This document shows positions 1 to 5,823 of a stretch of 7,499 nucleotides of DNA, in pieces (the stretch's first letter is position 1; each line of letters starts with the position of its first letter). The position numbers were made by a program, and so were the translations under genes. The DNA is from Treponema sp. (GTDB taxonomy: Bacteria > Spirochaetota > Spirochaetia > Treponematales > Treponemataceae). The stretch is from assembly GCA_012513125.1 (NCBI GenBank), contig JAAZCS010000151.1, positions 1 through 7,499 of the forward strand, written 5' to 3'. The notes below the pieces were generated by a model that ran no database searches, was not told the DNA's origin, and was given only the letters and a program-made list of their open reading frames with translations.

Positions 1-381
1 AAATAAAAGAATTAAAAAGAACACAAAAGTAAAATCAGAGTGATTATAAATTAAGAAAGTAGAATAATAGCAATAACACCATAATCCAATAGATACGTAA
101 ATTGATAATCTAGATAAAAGTGATAGAATTTTTTTCTTTTCAAAAATCAGGAAGATTTCGCTTATACTATAAAAAATTAAAGCTAAAGAACCTAATGTTA
201 GCATGTGAAAAGAGTCAGGCAAATATTTAATCAACTGCAATATAAAAATGGCTGTAAGAAGAGGAACAAATAAAACTCCGCTGATTGAATTAACAACAAA
301 ATTATATTTTATGTAAGATAAGAAATAAATTACAACAGATAAAAGTAAAAAAGAAGAACAAATCCAAAACGCTAATTCCAT
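1..381 (-). CDS. Multi-pass membrane protein, 3' end missing; possibly YhhN/TMEM86 (lysoplasmalogenase) family
   Basis: An uninterrupted reading frame runs leftwards from an ATG at 381-379 for 127 codons and leaves the window without a stop. The product is very hydrophobic, with likely membrane segments near residues 5-22, 33-52, 60-80, 90-110 and from 118 onwards, separated by short polar turns (for example the lysine cluster at 82-84). The helix spacing and the stretch around residues 64-80 (LALIFYSISEIFLIF) recall the YhhN/TMEM86 family, membrane enzymes of about 210 residues that include lysoplasmalogenases. In that family this helix usually carries a Gly-Asp pair, here Ser-Glu (S74 E75). 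The family call is therefore tentative, and it could be another small polytopic protein. No convincing Shine-Dalgarno lies upstream of the ATG, so the start is also uncertain. The gene is divergent from oadGAB and shares its upstream region. Confidence 0.6.
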   Translation of the reverse strand, partial: MELAFWICSSFLLLSVVIYFLSYIKYNFVVNSISGVLFVPLLTAIFILQLIKYLPDSFHMLTLGSLALIFYSISEIFLIFEKKKILSLLSRLSIYVSIGLWCYCYYSTFLIYNHSDFTFVFFLILLF

Positions 382-454
382 AAAATAGTCCGAATAAAAA
401 TATCAATTAAATATATCATATTTTTCCACAAAAATAAAATTATTTTCTTAAAAT

Positions 455-472
455 ATCATGTTTTAACATGAT
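455..472. promoter_or_regulatory. Perfect 8-bp inverted repeat in the divergent intergenic region (candidate operator)
   Basis: ATCATGTT and AACATGAT form perfect 8-base arms around a 2-base TT centre. The dyad lies between the minus-strand membrane-protein gene and the oad operon, about 18 bases upstream of the first candidate -35 element for oad and about 74 bases upstream of the opposing ATG. No T-run follows, so it does not look like a terminator. The size and symmetry suit a dimeric repressor or activator, but no regulator is encoded next to it and I do not recognise the motif. Confidence 0.45.
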
Positions 473-489
473 TGAATAAAAGTCTATAT

Positions 490-518
490 TTGAATATACT
501 TACAGCTAAAATTATAGA
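490..518 (+). promoter_or_regulatory. Candidate upstream promoter for oadGAB
   Basis: TTGAAT at 490-495 (4 of 6 to the -35 consensus) is followed after exactly 17 bases by TATAGA at 513-518 (4 of 6 to the -10 consensus). A transcript would have a leader of roughly 85 bases before oadG. In such AT-rich DNA a match of this quality can arise by chance. The one at 541-570 has the better -10. Confidence 0.35.
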
Positions 519-540
519 ATGGGGGAAGATTTTTAAGAAT

Positions 541-570
541 TTCAAACTATTCTAAATTCATTTATATAAT
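541..570 (+). promoter_or_regulatory. Candidate main promoter for oadGAB
   Basis: A perfect TATAAT at 565-570 has TTCAAA (4 of 6 to TTGACA) at 541-546, an 18-base spacer. Transcription would begin near 577, leaving a leader of about 33 bases before the oadG ATG. That leader contains a small inverted repeat, GTTAC at 580-584 and GTAAC at 590-594 with a 5-base loop. It sits just ahead of the GGAGG ribosome site at 601-605 and could be a weak hairpin or a protein site. Confidence 0.5.
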
Positions 571-609
571 AGAATTTGAGTTACCAAAAGTAACAAAAAT
601 GGAGGATAT

Positions 610-855
610 ATGACAATTACACAGATGCTAAGTCAGAGTGCTCTTTTGACTTTGCTTGGAATGGGTGTTGTATTTGTTTTTCTCATCATTATGATTATTT
701 GTATGAATATTCTACATCGTGTTATTCATGCATTGAAGCTTGATAAAGAAGAACCTGCAGCAACTGCAAAAAAAGTTAGTACGCCATCACAAAGTGATAA
801 TGGCAGTATTATTGCCGCTATAGCAGCTGCTATTCGTGCAAAATCAAATGATTAA
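610..855 (+). CDS. oadG: Oxaloacetate decarboxylase gamma subunit (Na+ pump assembly subunit)
   Basis: This 81-residue protein is the small membrane subunit of the sodium-translocating oxaloacetate decarboxylase. In the known enzymes the gamma subunit anchors the alpha subunit to the beta subunit and uses its C-terminal tail to bind OadA and a Zn2+ ion. One membrane helix is visible at about residues 10-34 and contains the family signature LGMGVVFVFL. It is followed by a charged, Ala/Pro/Ser-rich linker and an Ala-rich tail (IIAAIAAAIRAK), as is typical. The length matches the family (about 80-85). The start is supported by GGAGG at 601-605, 4 bases before the ATG. It is the first gene of the operon; oadA begins 29 bases after its stop. 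The order G-A-B and the downstream partners make the call firm despite the short sequence. Confidence 0.93.
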   Translation: MTITQMLSQSALLTLLGMGVVFVFLIIMIICMNILHRVIHALKLDKEEPAATAKKVSTPSQSDNGSIIAAIAAAIRAKSND

Positions 856-884
856 AATAATTAATTAAAAAAGGATAAAAATAA

Positions 885-2933
885 ATGGCAAATAAAGTTA
901 AAATTTCTGATTTAGTTCTTCGTGATGCTCATCAATCTCTTCATGCAACACGTATGACAACTGCTGATATGTTACCTATCTGCGACAAGCTTGATAAAAT
1001 CGGATATTGGTCTTTGGAAGGATGGGGCGGTGCCACATTCGATTCTTGTATTCGTTTTTTGAATGAAGATCCATGGGAAAGACTCCGTAAACTTCATGCA
1101 GCTTTACCAAACACACAGATTATGATGCTTTTAAGAGGTCAGAATCTTCTTGGTTATCGTCATTATGCTGATGATGTTGTTGAACACTTTGTAAAAGCAT
1201 GTGCAACAAATGGTGTTGGTGTATTCAGAATTTTTGATGCATGTAATGATCATAGAAATTTGCAGAAAGCTACAGAAATTGCAAAACAAACTGGAGCTCA
1301 TGTTCAGATGGCCATTTCTTATGCTACAACTCCTTATCATACAAAGGAGATTTATGCAGATTTAGCAAAGTCATATGCTGATTTTGGTGCTGATTCAATT
1401 TGTATTAAAGATATGTCTGGTTTGTTAAAACCTTTTGAAGCTTATGATTTAGTAAAAGCAATTAAAGCTAAAGTTGATTTGCCAATTGAAATCCATTCTC
1501 ACGCTACAACAGGGCTTTCTGTTGCTACAGAATTAAAAGCTGCTGAAGCTGGTGCTGACATTCTTGATACAGCTATTTCGTCAATGGCTATGGGAACTTC
1601 TCATTCACCAACTGAAACAATTGTAGAAATGCTCAAAGGCACAGATATGGATACTGGATTAGACCTTAATCTTCTACTTGAGATTGCGGCTTATTTCAGA
1701 GATGTTCGTAAAAAATATGCAAAATTTGAATCTAGTTTCCTTGGTGCAGATACTCGTATTCTTGCTTCTCAAGTTCCAGGTGGAATGCTTTCAAATCTTG
1801 AGAATCAATTGAAAGAACAAGGTGCTGCAAATAAAATTGATGATGTGTTAAAAGAAATTCAGATTGTTCAAAAAGATTGTGGGTATATTCCTCTTGTAAC
1901 TCCAACTTCTCAAATTGTTGGAACACAAGCAGTATTCAACGTATTGTTTGGAAGATATGCTCGTCTTACTCAAGAAACAAGGGATTTGGTAACTGGAAGA
2001 TATGGTAAGACTCCTGCTAAAGTAAACGCTGATTTACTAAAAGATTGTCTTGCTCAAAATAAAATGGATGCTCCTGTAACTTGCAGACCTGCAGATTTAA
2101 TTCCTATGGAATGGGACAAAATGGTTGAAGAGTCAAAAGCAAATGGCGGAAATGGCACAGAAGAGGATGTTCTCACTTATGCTATGTTCCCAAAAGTAGC
2201 TCCAAAATTCTTCAAAGAAAGAGCAAACGGACCTATTTCTTCAGATTCATTTGTTGAAAAACCTGCAAAAGTTGCTGGTGAAAATAAGGGCGGTTCTTAT
2301 ACTGTTTCTGTTAATGGCACTTCTTACAATGTTGTTTCAGGACCTGCTGGAGATAATATGAACGTTTCAGTAAATGGCACTTCATACAATGTCGCATTTG
2401 GACCTGCAGGAACTGCTGTAGCAACTGGTGGCGTTGATGTTCAGGCTCCTGCTGCTGGTGTATTGCTAAAACAAGTTTTTGAAAATGGCAGTCAGGTAAA
2501 AAAAGGTGATACAGTAATAATTATTGAATCTATGAAAATGGAACTAGAAGTTAAAGCTACTGTTGACGGAAAAATTACTTATTCTGTAGCTAATGGAACA
2601 CAAATTACTTCTGGACAAGTTTTAGCTTCTATTGGAGGTTATGTTGTTCAAGCTGCTCCTGTTGCAGCACCAGCTGTAGCACCAATTGCTACTTCTGTTC
2701 AAACTTCAGTTGCAACTGGAGAAGGAAAATCAGTAACTGCACCTGTAGCCGGAACTGTTTTGAAATTAGTTTCGAATGAAGGTGATTTAGTTCAGGCTGA
2801 CACAACAATTATTCTTATAGAATCTATGAAGATGGAAATTGAAATTAAGGCTAGTGTTGCTGGTAAGGTTCATTTTGTTGCAAAACAAGATCAACAAGTT
2901 TCGTTGGGAACAGTTCTTGCGGAAATTAAATAG
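885..2933 (+). CDS. oadA: Oxaloacetate decarboxylase alpha subunit with two biotinyl domains
   Basis: The soluble carboxyltransferase subunit, 682 residues, moves CO2 from oxaloacetate to biotin, giving pyruvate. Residues 5-265 form the TIM-barrel carboxyltransferase, beginning with LRDAHQS. Metal ligands are visible as D14, K175 (IKDM, the lysine that is carbamylated in relatives), H204 and H206 (HSH). These correspond, at a constant offset of 3, to D17, K178, H207 and H209 of the Vibrio enzyme. A conserved PYC/OADA domain follows at about 290-480. The C-terminus is unusual: a duplicated VSVNGTSYNV segment (474-483, 494-503), a biotinyl domain at about 517-585 (ESMKM, K551), an Ala/Pro-rich linker at about 586-611, and a second biotinyl domain at about 615-682 (ESMKM, K649, 33 residues from the end). 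Relatives normally have one biotinyl domain and about 590-610 residues. An AAGGA site at 871-875 precedes the ATG. Both lysines look usable, but biotinylation of each is inferred. Confidence 0.95.
   Translation: MANKVKISDLVLRDAHQSLHATRMTTADMLPICDKLDKIGYWSLEGWGGATFDSCIRFLNEDPWERLRKLHAALPNTQIMMLLRGQNLLGYRHYADDVVEHFVKACATNGVGVFRIFDACNDHRNLQKATEIAKQTGAHVQMAISYATTPYHTKEIYADLAKSYADFGADSICIKDMSGLLKPFEAYDLVKAIKAKVDLPIEIHSHATTGLSVATELKAAEAGADILDTAISSMAMGTSHSPTETIVEMLKGTDMDTGLDLNLLLEIAAYFRDVRKKYAKFESSFLGADTRILASQVPGGMLSNLENQLKEQGAANKIDDVLKEIQIVQKDCGYIPLVTPTSQIVGTQAVFNVLFGRYARLTQETRDLVTGRYGKTPAKVNADLLKDCLAQNKMDAPVTCRPADLIPMEWDKMVEESKANGGNGTEEDVLTYAMFPKVAPKFFKERANGPISSDSFVEKPAKVAGENKGGSYTVSVNGTSYNVVSGPAGDNMNVSVNGTSYNVAFGPAGTAVATGGVDVQAPAAGVLLKQVFENGSQVKKGDTVIIIESMKMELEVKATVDGKITYSVANGTQITSGQVLASIGGYVVQAAPVAAPAVAPIATSVQTSVATGEGKSVTAPVAGTVLKLVSNEGDLVQADTTIILIESMKMEIEIKASVAGKVHFVAKQDQQVSLGTVLAEIK
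2304..2423 (+). repeat. In-frame 60-bp tandem duplication inside oadA
   Basis: Two adjacent 60-base units (2304-2363 and 2364-2423) are closely similar over their first 50 bases and diverge in the last 10. Each encodes VSVNGTSYNV, a short variable stretch, then GPAG. The period is a multiple of three, so the frame is kept. The encoded segment resembles the beta-strand that normally leads into a biotinyl domain, and it precedes a region where the whole biotinyl domain is also doubled. Confidence 0.85.
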
Positions 2934-2941
2934 GTGTATTT

Positions 2942-4339
2942 ATGGAAACTGAATTAAATAAAACAGATAAAAGGTCAAAAGCTTTTAAACTTACTTGGAT
3001 AATGTTAGTTATTGGTGCGGTTCTGTCATTTGGAAGTTTTGGATTTGCCGATAAAGGTGAAGATGTTGCTTCTCTTAAAACTATGTCAACCGTAACTATA
3101 AAAGGTTCTGAAAATGTTCCAAATATAAATGTTAAAGGATTTATTCAGAATGTTTGGAAAAACACAGGATTAAGCCAGATTATTAATGGTGAGATTCCTG
3201 CAATTGAACATGTTGCTTCTCCAGATCCTTTTGAAGGTGTTACAGCTCCCGGTTGGCAGAAGTTATTAATGATGGCTATCGGATTTTTGATTGTGTATCT
3301 TGGTGCGGTAAAAGGTTTTGAGCCGTTACTTTTGATTCCTATTGGGTTTGGTACTATCTTGGTAAATGTTCCAGGAGCTGGAATGTTTGCTGAAGGTTCA
3401 GGAATGCTTCGTATTATTTATGATGCGGGTGTTGGAAATGAATTCTTCCCAATGTTGATTTTTATGGGAATTGGAGCAATGACTGATTTCGGTCCTTTAA
3501 TTGCCAATCCAAAGATGGCATTATTAGGTGGAGCTGCACAATTTGGTGTTTTCTTTACACTATTTGGTGTTGCTTTAATGAATTTAATTCCTGGTATTGA
3601 TTATAACATGCTTCAGGCTTGTGCTATTTCTATTATTGGCGGTGCTGATGGTCCAACTTCAATTTATGTATCAGGAAAATTAGCTCCTGAAATGATGGCT
3701 GTAATTGCTGTTGCTGCATATTCTTATATGGCTTTAGTTCCAATTATTCAGCCTCCACTGATGAAATTGTTTACTACTAAAAAAGAACGTGTTATCAAAA
3801 TGAAGCAATTGCGTTATGTTTCAAAAGCAGAAAAGACATTCTTCCCATTGATGTTGTTGGTATTAACAATTTTATTGCTTCCTTCTGCTGCACCTTTAAT
3901 TGGAATGTTGGCATTTGGAAACTTTGTAAAGCAATGTGGTGTTGTTGATAGACTTTCAAAAACTATGGAAAATGAAATGTTGAACATTGTTTCAATTTTG
4001 CTTTCTTTAGGTGTTGGTTCTCAGATGGTTCCAGAAAAAATTGTAAATGGTAACTCTTTGGGAATTATTGCATTGGGACTGTTGGCATTTATAGTTGCAA
4101 CTGTTGCAGGTCTCTTAATGGCAAAATTGATGAATTTGTTCTTAAAAGACAAAATCAATCCGCTAATTGGTTCTGCTGGAGTTTCTGCAGTTCCAATGTC
4201 AGCTCGTGTTGCAAATAAAGTTGGTATGGAATATGATCCTTCAAACTTCTTGTTAATGCACGCCATGGGACCTAATGTTTCTGGTGTAATCGGAACAGCT
4301 ATTGCTGCCGGTGTATTCATTGCAACATATGCGAAATAA
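2942..4339 (+). CDS. oadB: Oxaloacetate decarboxylase beta subunit (Na+-exporting carboxybiotin decarboxylase), N-terminally extended
   Basis: This multi-pass membrane subunit decarboxylates the carboxybiotin carried by OadA and couples this to Na+ export. Family signatures are clear: FEPLLLIPIGFG at 126-137, AMTDFGP, GGADGPT at 233-239, AYSYMALVP, and the C-terminal NPLIGSAGVSAVP and MHAMGPNV blocks. D236, Y262, N406 and S415 fall at a constant +33 offset from D203, Y229, N373 and S382 of the Klebsiella subunit, the residues tied to Na+ and proton handling, so the pump should be functional. The 465-residue length exceeds most relatives (about 375-435). The excess is N-terminal: a helix at about 16-36, then a polar, probably extracytoplasmic stretch at about 37-104 before the conserved core. 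An AGGTG site at 2932-2936 overlaps the oadA stop codon and sits 5 bases before the ATG, so the two genes are probably translationally coupled. A terminator follows directly. Confidence 0.95.
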   Translation: METELNKTDKRSKAFKLTWIMLVIGAVLSFGSFGFADKGEDVASLKTMSTVTIKGSENVPNINVKGFIQNVWKNTGLSQIINGEIPAIEHVASPDPFEGVTAPGWQKLLMMAIGFLIVYLGAVKGFEPLLLIPIGFGTILVNVPGAGMFAEGSGMLRIIYDAGVGNEFFPMLIFMGIGAMTDFGPLIANPKMALLGGAAQFGVFFTLFGVALMNLIPGIDYNMLQACAISIIGGADGPTSIYVSGKLAPEMMAVIAVAAYSYMALVPIIQPPLMKLFTTKKERVIKMKQLRYVSKAEKTFFPLMLLVLTILLLPSAAPLIGMLAFGNFVKQCGVVDRLSKTMENEMLNIVSILLSLGVGSQMVPEKIVNGNSLGIIALGLLAFIVATVAGLLMAKLMNLFLKDKINPLIGSAGVSAVPMSARVANKVGMEYDPSNFLLMHAMGPNVSGVIGTAIAAGVFIATYAK

Positions 4340-4360
4340 ATAAAAAATAATGAATAATTG

Positions 4361-4397
4361 AAAGCGGTATTTGTAATTCAAGTACCGCTTTTTTTTT
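4361..4397 (+). terminator. Intrinsic terminator of the oadGAB operon
   Basis: AAAGCGGTA (4361-4369) pairs perfectly with TACCGCTTT (4383-4391). The stem continues through one G-T pair and three more pairs (4371-4373 with 4379-4381) to a 5-base loop. A run of nine T at 4389-4397 follows. It starts 21 bases after the oadB stop and separates the pump operon from the padR operon. Confidence 0.93.
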
Positions 4398-4417
4398 GTA
4401 AAAAAATAATATAAGTA

Positions 4418-4446
4418 TTGACATATTATTATATAGTGTATAATAT
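4418..4446 (+). promoter_or_regulatory. Promoter of the padR-HAAS-pspC operon
   Basis: There is a perfect TTGACA at 4418-4423. A perfect TATAAT lies at 4439-4444, giving a short 15-base spacer; the overlapping TAATAT at 4441-4446 gives the usual 17. The non-optimal geometry of the perfect hexamers may make activity sensitive to a bound regulator. The leader to the padR ATG would be about 35 bases and contains further dyads. Confidence 0.75.
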
Positions 4447-4472
4447 ACAAATATAAACAATATTGTTGTATA
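4437..4472. promoter_or_regulatory. Nested palindromes over the -10 and leader (candidate PadR operator)
   Basis: Three perfect symmetries overlap here. TGTATAATATACA (4437-4449) is a 13-base odd palindrome lying on the -10 element. AACAATATTGTT (4456-4467) is an even 12-base palindrome in the leader. TATACAA at 4444-4450 and TTGTATA at 4466-4472 form 7-base arms 15 bases apart that tie the two together. PadR-family dimers commonly bind AT-rich dyads at their own promoters, so autorepression by the next gene is the natural inference. AT-rich DNA produces short palindromes easily, but three in 36 bases at a promoter is suggestive. Confidence 0.6.
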
Positions 4473-4486
4473 AGAACGGAGGCTAA

Positions 4487-4801
4487 ATGGTATTTACGAC
4501 AGGGGCTGCGTTGTTGGATGCCATTGTTTTATCTGTAGTTAGCTTGGAAGGAACTTATGGATATAAAATAACGCAAGATGTCCGAAATGTAATGGATGTA
4601 TCTGAGAGCACTCTGTATCCAGTTTTAAGACGACTACAAAAGGATGGTTATCTTGAAACTTATGATATGGAATTTCAGGGACGCAACAGACGGTATTATA
4701 GAATAACATCAAATGGTGTCATTTTGTTGGATAAATACCGTGCAGAATGGATTTCTTATAAAAAGAACATAGATAAAATACTTTTAGGAAATGAAGAGTG
4801 A
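4487..4801 (+). CDS. PadR-family winged-helix transcriptional regulator
   Basis: A 104-residue protein of the short PadR subfamily: an N-terminal winged helix-turn-helix and a single C-terminal dimerisation helix. Visible signatures are GYKITQDV (25-32), the recognition-helix block SESTLYPVLRRLQKDGYLE (39-57), the wing GRNRRYYRIT (65-74), and a final charged helix (about 78-104). PadR proteins usually repress neighbouring genes and themselves, and respond to envelope stress, phenolics or drugs; the signal here is unknown. GGAGG at 4478-4482 is 4 bases before the ATG. Its TGA stop is followed after only 11 bases by the ATG of the HAAS protein, a classic PadR-HAAS pairing in one transcript. The palindromes at 4437-4472 are its likely target. 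Confidence 0.92.
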   Translation: MVFTTGAALLDAIVLSVVSLEGTYGYKITQDVRNVMDVSESTLYPVLRRLQKDGYLETYDMEFQGRNRRYYRITSNGVILLDKYRAEWISYKKNIDKILLGNEE

Positions 4802-4812
4802 TTGGAGTAAAT

Positions 4813-5721
4813 ATGAATAAAGATGAATATTTAAAAGAGTTAAAAAGTTTCATTCGTTCATTAACAAATGAGGAACAAAGTGAAGCAATTCAGTACTACT
4901 CAGATTATTTTGATGAGGCTGGAGATGATGAAAAAGTAATTGGAGAACTTGGTTCACCAGAAGATCTTGCTAAAACAATTATTGAAAAAATGGCAAATGT
5001 TCCAGTTGAAAAAAAACATGAAAAAGATACTGAAAACAACCAAAATAAAACTTCAATTGGTGCATTGTATTATGAATTTGATGAAGAACAAGTAAAAAAT
5101 CTAGTAATAAAAGTTCGTGCAGCAGAAGTTGTAATTGTTTCAGGCAAAAAATATTCTGTTGAAACTAGAGGTGTTGCAGAAAGTGATATGTTCTGTTCTA
5201 TAGATTCAAAAGGCTGTTTAACTATTTCTAATACAAAGAAATTTGTTTTTATAAACTTTTTAAGTCATGAAAGAATAAATCGATTGATTCCGCGTATTTT
5301 AATAACAATACCTCAAGATGCAAAAATCGAAAGATTCTTGGCGTATGTTGGTGCTGGTTCTATGGAATCAAAAAATATCTCTTTGTATATAAAAGAGGGA
5401 AGTGCTGAAGTTGGAGCTGAAAATCTGATTCTAAAAAATATCTATGGTGGCAATTTGTCGTTAAGATGTGGAATGGGTAACTTGGTTATTCATGGAACAG
5501 CTACGGGAAGATGCAATATAGATTGTGGGATGGGTTCTGTTAAAATGAAATTAAACGGAAATCAAGAAGATTATTCTTATGATGCAAAAGTTGGATTAGG
5601 TGAATTTAAAATCAACAATGAAAAAAAAGGTGGAATAATTCAGTCAGTTACACAATCAGAAAAAGAAAACAATTTGTCCGTAAATTGTGGCATGGGTAGT
5701 GTTAATATAAGTATAAAATAA
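4813..5721 (+). CDS. HAAS-domain (DUF1700) protein with C-terminal DUF4097-like beta-repeat region
   Basis: A 302-residue protein. Residues 1-62 are a helical HAAS domain (MNKDEYLKEL, YYSDYFDEAGDD, ELGSPEDLAKTI), a module typically encoded next to PadR regulators and thought to relay signals to them. A charged linker (63-80) leads to a beta-rich region (about 81-302) resembling the DUF4097 putative-adhesin fold. There a Gly motif recurs: VGAGSM (179-184), CGMG (219-222), CGMG (238-241), VGLG (260-263) and CGMG (292-295), each starting a strand such as GSVKMKL. No signal peptide or membrane helix is visible, so it is probably cytoplasmic, which is odd for a DUF4097 region. I chose the ATG at 4813 (GGAG at 4804-4807, 5 bases away) over an in-frame GTG at 4798 that overlaps the padR stop and has no ribosome site of its own. 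Its biochemical role is unknown; signalling to PadR or PspC is inferred from context. Confidence 0.85.
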   Translation: MNKDEYLKELKSFIRSLTNEEQSEAIQYYSDYFDEAGDDEKVIGELGSPEDLAKTIIEKMANVPVEKKHEKDTENNQNKTSIGALYYEFDEEQVKNLVIKVRAAEVVIVSGKKYSVETRGVAESDMFCSIDSKGCLTISNTKKFVFINFLSHERINRLIPRILITIPQDAKIERFLAYVGAGSMESKNISLYIKEGSAEVGAENLILKNIYGGNLSLRCGMGNLVIHGTATGRCNIDCGMGSVKMKLNGNQEDYSYDAKVGLGEFKINNEKKGGIIQSVTQSEKENNLSVNCGMGSVNISIK

Positions 5722-5746
5722 CTTTAAATATAAAAGATAAACTAAT

Positions 5747-5808
5747 AATAAAAACTTTACCAAATGGAGTCAAAGTTTTTATTCACAAGTTTGCAACGCA
5801 AACTTTTT
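5747..5808 (+). promoter_or_regulatory. Two tandem hairpins ahead of pspC, the second with a short T-run (possible attenuator)
   Basis: In the 102-base gap before pspC, 5747-5758 pairs with 5772-5783 (12 bp, A/T-rich, 13-base loop). AAGTTTGC at 5787-5794 then pairs with GCAAACTT at 5798-5805 around an AAC loop, followed by T up to 5808. The second looks like a weak intrinsic terminator. AAAGTTT (5772-5778) could pair either with AAACTTT upstream (5752-5758) or with AAACTTT downstream (5800-5806), so alternative folds are possible. Partial termination here would lower pspC relative to the genes upstream. Confidence 0.45.
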
Positions 5809-5823
5809 AAAAAGGAGAAAAAA

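Noticed and set aside
1131..1340. Minus-strand open frame inside oadA (69 codons).
   Set aside because: It lies wholly within the well-conserved carboxyltransferase domain on the other strand, has no recognisable product, and is low-complexity Ile/Cys/Ser-rich.
1732..1926. Minus-strand open frame inside oadA (64 codons).
   Set aside because: It is a shadow of the coding strand of oadA, with no recognisable domain and no promoter.
4021..4450. Two minus-strand open frames over the 3' end of oadB and its terminator.
   Set aside because: Both overlap conserved oadB codons, and one is read through the terminator stem; neither gives a recognisable protein.
4798..4812. In-frame GTG start for the HAAS protein, overlapping the padR stop.
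   Set aside because: It has no separate ribosome site, whereas the ATG at 4813 has GGAG 5 bases upstream and begins exactly at the HAAS domain.
5764..5823. Upstream ATG for the PspC protein adding 20 residues.
   Set aside because: The extra stretch is outside the conserved domain and overlaps the hairpins; the ATG at 5824 has a clear AAAGGAG site.
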